Source: Clostridia bacterium (GTDB lineage Bacteria > Bacillota > Clostridia > Oscillospirales > Acutalibacteraceae). From it: a DNA stretch of 64,000 nt. Of the stretch, positions 15,641-22,493 are shown in pieces. Both the position numbers and the translations under genes were made by a program. The notes beneath the pieces are model-generated. The model was not told where the DNA came from and did no database searches. It worked only from the letters and a program-made list of their open reading frames with translations. How positions within the stretch are numbered: the first letter of the stretch is position 1; each line of letters begins with the position of its first letter. The stretch is taken from positions 1 to 64,000 of the forward strand of contig JAFSIV010000002.1 in NCBI GenBank assembly GCA_017439585.1. The letters are read 5' to 3'.

Positions 15641-16646
15641 TAAATTCAGATATGTTTTTATTTGATTTTTCAGGTGCAATAAATTCGCATAATTTAATAA
15701 GCTGATTTTTAAAGGGTAGGAGCATAATAGCGTCAATAATATTAAATGAAGTATGAATAATTGCAACCGATAACATAGATATTTCAATAGATAAAATATC
15801 TGAATTAAAATATTTTAAAAAGTATAGTATCAGCATGCAAGCTATTGAGCCTAAAATATTAACTAAAAAATGCATAATAACAAGTTGTTTTGCGGCTTTA
15901 TTCGTCCCGATACTTGATATTAATGCGGTAACGCAAGTACCTATATTTGCCCCTAAAACTAACGGAATTGCCATTTCTAAGGTTATGCCACCTGTTAGTG
16001 CTAAGGCTTGAACAATAGCTATTGTTGCAGCAGAGGACTGAATAATACCTGTAAATATTGTTGAAATCAAAAGCGCGGCAAGTGGACTTTTAAGGGTTAA
16101 TAAAAATAAATCAAAACCGTTTAATGTTCGGATATTTTTCATAGAGTTGTCCATAAACTCCATTCCAAACATTAAAATGGCAAAACCAATAAAAATCAGA
16201 CCAAGATTTTGTTTTCTTTCTGATTTTGAAATCATTTTCATAGTTAAACCGAAAAAGGCGAGAATTGGCGCAAAGGTCATAGGCTGCAAGAGGGTTATTA
16301 AGAAATTATTTTTACCAATACCCATAAAGCTAAATAACCAAGCGGTAAGAGTTGTGCCAACATTTGAGCCCATAATAACCCCAAAGGTGTTTCTGAATTC
16401 TAAAATCCCCGAGTTTACAAGGGATACCAGCATAACCGTCATAGCAGATGAGGACTGAATAGCGATAGTTATACCCGCACCTAATATAAAGCCTAAAAAA
16501 TCGTTAGAGGCTATTTTGTTTAAAGAGCGTTCAAGACTGCTTCCTGTTACTTTTTTTAGACTTTCGGACATAACGCTCATACCATAAATAAAAAAAGTAA
16601 GGCCGCCCAAAAGCAGAGCGGCCATAGTTAAAATCTTATTTTCCAT
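15615..16646 (-). CDS. Na/phosphate cotransporter family protein (NptA-like)
   Basis: The start ATG 16646 is chosen because AGGGTGA lies 6 nt upstream, giving 343 residues. Two inverted repeats carry the hallmark QSSSA-type motifs, AIQSSSAMTVM (about 61-71) and IIQSSAATIAIVQ (about 205-217), with GSNVGTTLTAW and GANIGTCVTAL after them. About eight membrane segments. It lacks the C-terminal PhoU-like domain of many NptA homologues (usually near 550 residues). The SD is in a small hairpin (ATCACC/GGTGAT, 16651-16666). Confidence 0.88.
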   Translation of the reverse strand: MENKILTMAALLLGGLTFFIYGMSVMSESLKKVTGSSLERSLNKIASNDFLGFILGAGITIAIQSSSAMTVMLVSLVNSGILEFRNTFGVIMGSNVGTTLTAWLFSFMGIGKNNFLITLLQPMTFAPILAFFGLTMKMISKSERKQNLGLIFIGFAILMFGMEFMDNSMKNIRTLNGFDLFLLTLKSPLAALLISTIFTGIIQSSAATIAIVQALALTGGITLEMAIPLVLGANIGTCVTALISSIGTNKAAKQLVIMHFLVNILGSIACMLILYFLKYFNSDILSIEISMLSVAIIHTSFNIIDAIMLLPFKNQLIKLCEFIAPEKSNKNISEFKIERIAKF

Positions 16647-16679
16647 AATAATCACCCTATGGTGATATTATGCTAAAAC

Positions 16680-18071
16680 TTAAAATTCTATTACTTTTTC
16701 GATATATTCTTTAAGCTCACCGATTGAAATTCTCTTTTGCTCCATAGTATCGCGGTCGCGAACAGTAACACAACCGTCCTCCAAAGAATCAAAATCGTAT
16801 GTGATGCAAATAGGAGTACCAATTTCATCCTCTCTGCGATAGCGCTTGCCGATAGAGCCTGCATCGTCGTAATCAACAGGGAAGTATTTGGAAAGTTCAG
16901 AGTAAATTTCCATAGCTTTATCGCTTAATTTTTTGGAAAGGGGAAGAATAGCGGCTTTGAAGGGCGCGAGGGCAGGGTGGAAGCGAAGAACAGTTCTTGT
17001 ATCACCCTTTTCGTCGGTCTCCTCGTCATAAGCGTTGCAAAGGAATGCTAAAAGCACGCGGTCTGCACCCAAAGATGGCTCGATAACATAAGGAATATAT
17101 TTTTCGTTCGTTTCGGGGTCAAAATATTCCATAGCTTCGCCTGAGTGGTTGCTATGTTGAGTTAAATCGTAATCAGTTCTGTCAGCAACGCCCCAGAGCT
17201 CGCCCCAACCAAACGGGAATAAGAACTCAAAGTCGGTAGTTGCTTTTGAATAGAAGCAAAGCTCGTCTTTATCGTGGTCGCGAAGACGGAGGCTATCCTT
17301 ATCCATACCTAAGTTCAGAAGCCAATCACGGCAATATCCGCGCCAGAATTCAAACCATTCAAGGTCGGTTCCCGGTTTGCAGAAGAATTCAAGCTCCATC
17401 TGTTCGAATTCGCGAGTTCTGAAAATGAAGTTGCCGGGTGTTATTTCATTACGGAAGGATTTTCCGATTTGAGCCACACCGAAAGGCACTTTTTTACGGG
17501 AAGTTCTTGCAATATTTTTAAAGTTTACGAAAATACCCTGAGCGGTTTCGGGACGAAGATAAAGGGTTGAGGAATTATCCTCGGTAACACCCTGAAAGGT
17601 TTTAAACATAAGGTTGAATTTTCTGATATCGGTAAAATCCTTAGAGCCGCAAGAGGGGCATACGATGCCTTTTTCTACTATGTATGCCATCATTTCCTCG
17701 TCACTCATAGCGGCAGGGTTATCGTTTAAATTATTTTCGGCAACATAGTCCTCAATAAGCTTATCTGCTCTATGACGGGTTTTACAGGATTTACAGTCCA
17801 TAAGAGGATCGGAGAAACCGCCTAAATGACCCGAGGCTACCCAAGTTTCAGGATTCATTAAAATAGCACTGTCTAGTCCAACATTATAAGGACATTCCTG
17901 AACAAACTTTTTCCACCAAGCTTTTTTAATGTTATTTTTTAGTTCAACACCCAAAGGGCCGTAATCCCAAGAGTTTGCAAGACCGCCGTAAATCTCGCTA
18001 CCTGCATATACAAAGCCTCTGCCTTTGGCGAGGCTAACTATCGTTTCCATATTTTTTTGTGAATTTTCCAA
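16680..18071 (-). CDS. glyS: Glycyl-tRNA synthetase (dimeric, single-chain type)
   Basis: This class II synthetase charges tRNA-Gly. An upstream TTG at 18086 overlaps the ribosome site; TTG 18071 lies 6 nt after GGAGGAG and is the better start (463 residues). Motifs include [20 protein letters not shown] at the N-terminus, a zinc-like pair (CKSC and CPSC) and motif 2 [19 protein letters not shown]. The C-terminal anticodon-binding domain is complete. It is the archaeal/eukaryote-like form, not the alpha-beta GlyQS. No glycine T-box precedes it. Confidence 0.95.
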   Translation of the reverse strand: MENSQKNMETIVSLAKGRGFVYAGSEIYGGLANSWDYGPLGVELKNNIKKAWWKKFVQECPYNVGLDSAILMNPETWVASGHLGGFSDPLMDCKSCKTRHRADKLIEDYVAENNLNDNPAAMSDEEMMAYIVEKGIVCPSCGSKDFTDIRKFNLMFKTFQGVTEDNSSTLYLRPETAQGIFVNFKNIARTSRKKVPFGVAQIGKSFRNEITPGNFIFRTREFEQMELEFFCKPGTDLEWFEFWRGYCRDWLLNLGMDKDSLRLRDHDKDELCFYSKATTDFEFLFPFGWGELWGVADRTDYDLTQHSNHSGEAMEYFDPETNEKYIPYVIEPSLGADRVLLAFLCNAYDEETDEKGDTRTVLRFHPALAPFKAAILPLSKKLSDKAMEIYSELSKYFPVDYDDAGSIGKRYRREDEIGTPICITYDFDSLEDGCVTVRDRDTMEQKRISIGELKEYIEKVIEF

Positions 18072-18109
18072 AATTTTCTCCTCCAAAATAACAAACTAAT
18101 ACAAATAAT

Positions 18110-18179
18110 ATAGTACATAATATTTAATAAAAAGTCAATAATTAATTGACTTGACATATTAAATTATATAGTTTATACT
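18110..18179. promoter_or_regulatory. Divergent promoters sharing a palindrome
   Basis: Plus strand: TTGACA (18151-18156), 17 bp, TATACT (18174-18179). Minus strand: TTGACT (18133-18138), 17 bp, TACTAT (18110-18115). The perfect inverted repeat AGTCAAT/ATTGACT (18133-18139 and 18145-18151) covers both -35 boxes and could be a shared operator. Confidence 0.65.
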
Positions 18180-18211
18180 TTAATAAGTAAAAAATTGGGA
18201 GGTTTATTTAG

Positions 18212-18472
18212 ATGGACAATAAAATCAAACTTCATAATATTGATTTTGATGATTTTATAAAAGCTATTGACGAATGTAAAGGTGATGTTTATCTCGAAAC
18301 TGTTGAGGGCGATGTGCTTAATCTTAAATCTAAGCTTTGCCAGATGATTGGTCTTAGTACTATTTTAAAGAGCACCGAGATAGAAGAAGCAACCATTACC
18401 TGTTCAAATAAAGATGATGAAACAATGCTTTTCCGTTATAATCTTTACGGAAAACCTATGGAGGAAAATTAA
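18212..18472 (+). CDS. HPr-domain-like small protein (Crh-like candidate)
   Basis: The 86-residue protein aligns by eye with HPr: a core GDVYLETVEGDVLNLKSKL (about 24-42) corresponds to the HPr strand-helix region around Ser46, with Ser40 in the LKS motif. The active-site context HARPA is missing; His8 lies near the expected position but without the Arg. This resembles Crh, which is phosphorylated only on the serine by HPr kinase (hprK is at 33014). It has a consensus promoter and GGGAGG ribosome site and is followed with no gap by another small gene. Fold assignment is moderate; regulatory role is inference. Confidence 0.65.
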   Translation: MDNKIKLHNIDFDDFIKAIDECKGDVYLETVEGDVLNLKSKLCQMIGLSTILKSTEIEEATITCSNKDDETMLFRYNLYGKPMEEN

Positions 18473-18739
18473 ATGGCAGAATTTTTAACCTATAAAGGAA
18501 AACCGTTGGTTCGCTGTGAAAACGAGATTTATTATGGTGATATGGCTGAGCCTTATGTTGTTAGATTTGAAATTTTATCAAGTGATAATGATATAGCCTC
18601 AAAGGTTAGCGTTCAACTTTTAAAGAGTGATATACAGCTTGATATGAAAGATAGAATTGTTAAAGAAACAACCAAAAATTCTATGTTTGAAGCATTGGAT
18701 TTCGGTCTTGTTTGGCTTGAAAGAGCATTAAAGGGATAA
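18473..18739 (+). CDS. Conserved small protein of unknown function
   Basis: The 88-residue acidic protein (GKPLVRCENEIYYGDM, VSVQLLKSD, FEALDFGLVWLERAL) starts at the base after the previous stop, with GGAGG inside that gene's end as ribosome site. I recall similar short proteins in other Clostridia but no function. No signal peptide or membrane segment. Its strict coupling to the HPr-like gene suggests a shared role. Confidence 0.75.
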   Translation: MAEFLTYKGKPLVRCENEIYYGDMAEPYVVRFEILSSDNDIASKVSVQLLKSDIQLDMKDRIVKETTKNSMFEALDFGLVWLERALKG

Positions 18740-18742
18740 ATT

Positions 18743-18768
18743 AAAACCGCCAAAATTTTGGCGGTTTT
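18743..18768. terminator. Bidirectional intrinsic terminator
   Basis: The perfect palindrome AAAACCGCC AAAATTTT GGCGGTTTT serves the plus-strand operon and the convergent gene at 18773. Confidence 0.9.
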
Positions 18769-18772
18769 AATT

Positions 18773-19207
18773 TTACAAATATTTTCTTAAATCAACTGCT
18801 AAATCAGCTTCAAGATTTATTAGCTTTTTGGTTAAATCCTTAGATTTTTCGTCTGCTGCGGCATATTTGTTAAGGTATTTATTTAAAGATTTAACGCCCA
18901 TATTACAACCGTCGGTTATAAGGTCGGCTATTGTGTTGTCGGTATAATTCATTTGAAGCTTAACCTCAGTTTTCATTTTAGCCATTGTTTCAGCAATAAA
19001 ATTAGGGTCTTTGCCTTCGTCACCGTATCTGCCTAAGAGCTCTTGAAGTTTTTTATCAATCTCATCGTGGCGGTCTTTGTTTGCGTGAAGAAGCTCTTTT
19101 AAATCCTTGTTTTCAACTCGGTCAATAACATCTGTTATGGATTTAACACCCATTTTAATGCCCGCATCGCATTCTCTTAAAAGCTTAATAGTATCTTGTT
19201 CTATCAT
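18773..19207 (-). CDS. Ferritin-like helical-bundle protein (DUF2383-like)
   Basis: ATG 19207 lies 8 nt after AAGGAG, giving 144 residues; an upstream GTG overlaps this ribosome site. The sequence is almost all helix, with two similar halves (CDAGIKMGVKSITDVID and GCNMGVKSLNKYLN) and charged linkers, as in the PA2169/DUF2383 family of four-helix bundles. No signal peptide and no obvious di-iron ExxH set, so metal binding is uncertain. It lies downstream of a candidate structured RNA on the same strand, and no good promoter of its own is visible. Confidence 0.75.
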   Translation of the reverse strand: MIEQDTIKLLRECDAGIKMGVKSITDVIDRVENKDLKELLHANKDRHDEIDKKLQELLGRYGDEGKDPNFIAETMAKMKTEVKLQMNYTDNTIADLITDGCNMGVKSLNKYLNKYAAADEKSKDLTKKLINLEADLAVDLRKYL

Positions 19208-19266
19208 AATGCACACTCCTTTTTAGTTATTATGTGCATTAAATTTCAATTTATAAAATAAAAAAA

Positions 19267-19280
19267 TCGCCCAAAGGCGA
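19267..19280 (-). terminator. Second tandem terminator
   Basis: TCGCC TTTG GGCGA is followed by seven T on the minus strand, about 35 nt after the first terminator. Confidence 0.75.
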
Positions 19281-19316
19281 CCGATTATAAAATACGATAA
19301 AATAAAAAAGAAATAA

Positions 19317-19359
19317 CTCCCAACCGATGTTTCTTTACACATCTCATACAGGTTGGGAG
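19317..19359 (-). terminator. Strong terminator of the candidate RNA
   Basis: A 9-bp GC-rich stem encloses a loop with a further 5-bp hairpin (GATGT/ACATC), and a T-rich tail follows on the minus strand. Confidence 0.85.
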
Positions 19360-19389
19360 CTACTTCTGTTCACTCTTAGTATCTAGCAT
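19360..19389 (-). CDS. Nine-codon mini-ORF before the terminator
   Basis: ATG at 19387-19389 encodes MLDTKSEQK and its TAG directly abuts the terminator stem. GAAAGAGAGG lies 11 nt upstream. A leader peptide overlapping a terminator is the classical arrangement for ribosome-mediated attenuation, but coding is unproven. Confidence 0.3.
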   Translation of the reverse strand: MLDTKSEQK

Positions 19390-19604
19390 CTTTATTTTAA
19401 CCTCTCTTTCTGTTGTTTGCCTTTACCTTTAAGCTTATTGCATTTTTTTAATATTAAATACTTTTAAACTTTATGTAAAGGATTTATATATACACTTTCT
19501 ACTAATCTTAAAACCTTCTTTAATCAAACCATCGCGATTTTATTTTAACTACTGATATTTAATCTTATTTTATTTTGTTTTAAGTTTTCGAAAGTGATTG
19601 GCGC

Positions 19605-19616
19605 TTACCTTCTCAT
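19605..19616 (-). CDS. Three-codon mini-ORF (Met-Arg-Arg)
   Basis: ATG AGA AGG TAA lies 6 nt after AAAGAGGTGA, a nearly perfect anti-SD complement. The ORF is inside the first hairpin of the candidate RNA. It could be a ribosome-loading or stalling element, or the SD-like sequence may simply be part of the RNA fold. Confidence 0.3.
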   Translation of the reverse strand: MRR

Positions 19617-19685
19617 CGGGTATCACCTCTTTCTTTTCTGTGTCTTTAATATACCATACTTTTTGATAGTTTGCAAGATGTAATA

Positions 19686-19780
19686 TTGTGCAAACTTAAC
19701 ACTATTTTCTTGTGCATATAGCAGAAATAAGTTTAATTTGCACAAAAAATATTGACATTTAAAAATAGATTTGATATAAT
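19686..19780 (+). promoter_or_regulatory. Aquaporin promoter with three TTGTGCA-type repeats
   Basis: TTGACA (19752-19757), 17 bp, TATAAT (19775-19780) form a perfect sigma-A promoter. Upstream are TTGTGCA at 19686-19692 and 19710-19716 and its inverse TGCACAA at 19739-19745, possible regulator sites between the two divergent promoters. Nothing else is seen in the 19677-19834 gap. Confidence 0.7.
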
Positions 19781-19834
19781 AAATTTGTTGAGTTGTTAAA
19801 ATTTTACACTAAAAAAGTATCAGGAGGGATTTTT

Positions 19835-20503
19835 ATGAATTTATTGAAAAAATGTACGGCAGAATTTATCGGAACCTTTGTGCTGGTATTTTTTGCTTGC
19901 GGAACTGCCGCTGTTGTTGGTTGTTCGGCTGAAAACGGAACAGGATATCTGCTAACAGCTCTGGCTTTTGGTCTTGTTATTGTGGCAATGGCGTATTCCA
20001 TTGGCAATATTTCAGGCTGCCATATCAATCCTGCTGTATCTATTGCAATGCTTGTTAGCGGTAAGCTTTCATTAAAAGATTTTATCGGTTATCTTGTTGC
20101 TCAATTTGCCGGTGCTACTGTCGGTGCGGCCGCATTGATGGCTTTCGTAGGTAAAGATAGCGGATTGGGTGCAAACGCACTTTATAAGGATAATATAGTT
20201 TTATCCTTGTTGATTGAGGTTATTCTTACCTTTGTATTTGTTATCGCTATTCTCGGTGTTACTTCCAAAAAGGAAAATGGCGCTGTATCCGGAATTGTAA
20301 TCGGTTTAACACTAACACTTGTACATATTCTTGGAATTTCTTTCACAGGAACTTCTGTTAACCCTGCTCGTAGCTTTGGACCTGCGCTTTTTGTTGGAGG
20401 TGAAGCACTGGCTTCTGTTTGGGTATTCCTGGTGGCTCCCTTGGTGGGCGGCGTTCTTGCAGCTCTTGTATATAAATTTCTTGATAGCAAGAAAGCAGAA
20501 TAA
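19835..20503 (+). CDS. aqpZ: Aquaporin Z-type water channel
   Basis: ATG 19835 follows CAGGAGGGA by 6 nt and gives 222 residues. Six membrane helices and the two half-helix motifs INPAVS (about 64) and VNPARS (about 186) define the MIP family. His in LVHILGIS, Thr and Arg around NPARS match the water-selective filter of AqpZ; GlpF would have a Gly in place of the His and NPARD. So a water channel is favoured over glycerol facilitator, although a glycerol kinase is present at 29059. Confidence 0.92.
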   Translation: MNLLKKCTAEFIGTFVLVFFACGTAAVVGCSAENGTGYLLTALAFGLVIVAMAYSIGNISGCHINPAVSIAMLVSGKLSLKDFIGYLVAQFAGATVGAAALMAFVGKDSGLGANALYKDNIVLSLLIEVILTFVFVIAILGVTSKKENGAVSGIVIGLTLTLVHILGISFTGTSVNPARSFGPALFVGGEALASVWVFLVAPLVGGVLAALVYKFLDSKKAE

Positions 20504-20552
20504 GATAGATTTTGATAGTATCATTTAACTTCATAAAATTAATCTAATTTCA

Positions 20553-20583
20553 AAAAATGCAGCCGTTAAGCGGCTGCATTTTT
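20553..20583. terminator. Bidirectional intrinsic terminator
   Basis: Perfect 13-bp arms AAAAATGCAGCCG/CGGCTGCATTTTT with loop TTAAG separate the aquaporin from the convergent ATPase gene. Confidence 0.9.
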
Positions 20584-20592
20584 GGTACTAAT

Positions 20593-21348
20593 TTATTTAT
20601 CGCTATTATCCAACAAATAGTGAAGTATTTTTTCGGGGTTTTCTATGAAGCTTTTGGTGATTTGAAAATGCTCGGTATCTTGGTAATTCACTATTTTAAT
20701 GCCATCTTTTGTAAATTCTAAAATTTCGGCATTTGGAAAAGCCATTAGAATAGGCGAGTGGGTTGCTATTATGAATTGAGAATTTTTCTTTACTAATTCG
20801 TTAATTTCAGCAATTAAAGTAAGTAATCGCATAGGGGATAAAGCTGCTTCCGGCTCGTCTAAAATGTAAAGCCCGTTACCAAAAAATCGATTTTGAACAA
20901 TCGAAAGAAAACTTTCGCCGTGGGATTGATTATGTAAAGATACACCGCCGTAACTATCAATCACAAAAGGGTCAAAAGAAGCCTCTTTGTCCATATCATC
21001 AATATTTGTAGCAACATTGTATAGACTTTCCGCCCTGAGAAAAAAGCCGTCCTTTGCAAAGCCCTTTTTCCCAACCTCAATATGTTTAAATAGTTCGGAA
21101 TGTGTAGCATTTGTTGAAAATGTGAAATTTTTTGAGCCACCCTCGGCATTAAACCCGTATGCAACCGCGATTGCTTCAAGCAAAGTGGATTTTCCAGTTC
21201 CGTTTTCGCCGACAAAAAAGGTAACATTTGAAGAAAAAGAAAGACATTTTTCTTTTGCTAAATATTTTATAACAGGTAAATTATTTAAATAGGAATTTTC
21301 ATCTAGGTTATTATGGAATATAATATTGCTTATATATTTTGTTGACAC
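20593..21348 (-). CDS. AAA/ABC-type ATPase (COG3910-like)
   Basis: The 251-residue protein has Walker A GENGTGKST (about 48-56), a signature-like HGESFLSIVQ (about 143), Walker B GLYILDEPEAALSP (about 158) and a switch His in IIATHSPIL (about 193). It lacks a transporter or coiled-coil arm, as in the COG3910 predicted ATPases. GTG start 21348 follows GAGGTGAG. A 95-residue membrane protein gene lies 38 nt upstream on the same strand. Role unknown; related ATPases occur in repair and defence systems. Confidence 0.82.
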   Translation of the reverse strand: MSTKYISNIIFHNNLDENSYLNNLPVIKYLAKEKCLSFSSNVTFFVGENGTGKSTLLEAIAVAYGFNAEGGSKNFTFSTNATHSELFKHIEVGKKGFAKDGFFLRAESLYNVATNIDDMDKEASFDPFVIDSYGGVSLHNQSHGESFLSIVQNRFFGNGLYILDEPEAALSPMRLLTLIAEINELVKKNSQFIIATHSPILMAFPNAEILEFTKDGIKIVNYQDTEHFQITKSFIENPEKILHYLLDNSDK

Positions 21349-21386
21349 AAACTCACCTCGTGTAACTATTTTAGAAATTAATTGTT

Positions 21387-21674
21387 TTATCGTTCAGCAA
21401 CATCAATAGGTATATCAAAAATATAAAATATGCTTTTAACAACATCCATTCTTCCATCTGGCGTTATTCCATGTTCTTGCTTGATTTTTATAATTTCTAT
21501 ATTAAACATATTTTTTTCATAATCTTCTTTTTCTTCATAGAAAAAAGGTTGATAAAAATTCTTATGACGAGAAAAATCGATGAAAATGGTTGAAAGAAGT
21601 AGTATAACAAAAAGAATAAATACTATAAAAACAGATTTTTCCCATTTTTTTAAAGAAGAAAACCATTTAAACAT
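21387..21674 (-). CDS. Small single-pass membrane protein, unknown
   Basis: ATG 21674 follows AAAGGGTG by 8 nt and gives 95 residues. One membrane segment (about 14-32, SVFIVFILFVILLLSTIFI) is followed by a charged region with FFYEEKEDYEK and a C-terminal hydrophobic patch. No family recognised. It has its own promoter and precedes the ATPase gene. Confidence 0.7.
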   Translation of the reverse strand: MFKWFSSLKKWEKSVFIVFILFVILLLSTIFIDFSRHKNFYQPFFYEEKEDYEKNMFNIEIIKIKQEHGITPDGRMDVVKSIFYIFDIPIDVAER

Positions 21675-21698
21675 TTTAATTACACCCTTTCGCAATTC

Positions 21699-21727
21699 AG
21701 TATAGCAGAATTTTTTAGTCTTTTCAA
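21699..21727 (-). promoter_or_regulatory. Sigma-A promoter of the small membrane protein gene
   Basis: Minus strand TTGAAA (complement of 21722-21727), 17-bp spacer, TATACT (complement of 21699-21704). Confidence 0.75.
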
Positions 21728-21837
21728 TAAAAAATGAAGTGTGAGTTTTATAATGCAAAAACCTCACCCAACGAGCAACGCCCGTCGACCTCATAACCCA
21801 AATATCATAAATTCAAAAATTCAAACCCCATAACAAG

Positions 21838-21875
21838 AAAAATCTCTCCATTCCAAAAGGAACGAAGAGATTTTT
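21838..21875 (-). terminator. Terminator after tRNA-fMet
   Basis: AAAAATCTCT/AGAGATTTTT arms with an inner TTCC/GGAA stem follow directly on the encoded CCA end. Confidence 0.85.
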
Positions 21876-21951
<76 letters not shown>

Positions 21952-22068
21952 ATGTCTTATTTACAATATTATTATACACAAAAGGGCAGGGGTTTGCAAC
22001 CCTTTTTTAAAATTTTTTTAATTTTTATTATTATAACCATAATTTTCATAAAATATCAAAAAAGTTTG

Positions 22069-22479
22069 TTATTCTTTACATAAATCGCAAATGCCGTATA
22101 GAATACTACCGTCACAACTTAAAGAAAAATTATGGTCTTTTAAGAGATGGTTTTCAATTTCTTCCATAAAACCGCAGTCTAAATGAATTAGTCTTCCACA
22201 TTTAATGCATTTAACATGGATATGCTCGTGGCAGGCTTTATCGCTATGTTTTAGCTGATAAATTGAACCGCTACCGCTTTTTGAGGGGAATTTAACAACA
22301 CTTTGCTCAGCGGCTAGTTTATTCAAATAACGGTAAACGGTTGTTATATTGACATTTAAACCATTTTCGGATAAAAATTCGGAAATATCGGCGGCAGTAA
22401 CAGTAGTATCATGGTTTGCCTTTAAATATTCTAAAATATATTTACGAGCATTAGTGTTATAATTTTGTTTTTCTGCCAC
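22069..22479 (-). CDS. Fur-family metalloregulator
   Basis: The 136-residue protein has an N-terminal winged helix (NITTVYRYLNKLAAEQSVVKF, recognition helix about 48-58) and a metal/dimerisation domain with HEHIHVKC and two zinc CxxC motifs (CIKC and CDLC). GTG 22479 is preferred because AAGGAAGTGA lies 5 nt upstream; the GTG at 22488 is inside that ribosome site. It ends the thyX-mltG operon. Fur, Zur and PerR are hard to distinguish; the zinc-importer palindrome at 13252 makes Zur attractive, by inference. Confidence 0.88.
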   Translation of the reverse strand: MAEKQNYNTNARKYILEYLKANHDTTVTAADISEFLSENGLNVNITTVYRYLNKLAAEQSVVKFPSKSGSGSIYQLKHSDKACHEHIHVKCIKCGRLIHLDCGFMEEIENHLLKDHNFSLSCDGSILYGICDLCKE

Positions 22480-22493
22480 CGAGTTCACTTCCT

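Larger units (their letters stand above)
19267..19641 (-). ncRNA. Candidate structured RNA or attenuator leader, family not assigned
   Basis: A minus-strand promoter, TTGCAA (19671-19676), 17 bp, TATATT (plus-strand complement 19648-19653), predicts a start near 19641. The transcript has a local stem GAAAG..GTGAT/ATCAC..TTTC (19632-19588), a CCTTTAC/GTAAAGG pairing (19475-19481 with 19421-19427), and ends at a strong terminator (9-bp stem CTCCCAACC/GGTTGGGAG, 19351-19359 and 19317-19325, then T-rich). A second terminator (19267-19280) follows. It contains two tiny ORFs with ribosome sites. CCGATG near the 5' end can pair with CATCGG in the terminator. It is either a stand-alone RNA of about 325 nt or the leader of the gene at 19207. 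I cannot name a family; the raiA RNA is one to test. Confidence 0.55.

Noticed and set aside
18072-18211. Glycine T-box or riboswitch before glyS
   Set aside because: Only about 140 bp are available, shared with a divergent promoter, and no T-box sequence is present.
19217-19660. tmRNA, RNase P RNA or a known riboswitch
   Set aside because: No tRNA-like ends, no tag sequence and no riboswitch core that I recognise; left as an unassigned RNA.
19793-19834. Upstream start of the aquaporin gene
   Set aside because: The added residues include the ribosome site CAGGAGGGA, which is placed correctly for ATG 19835.
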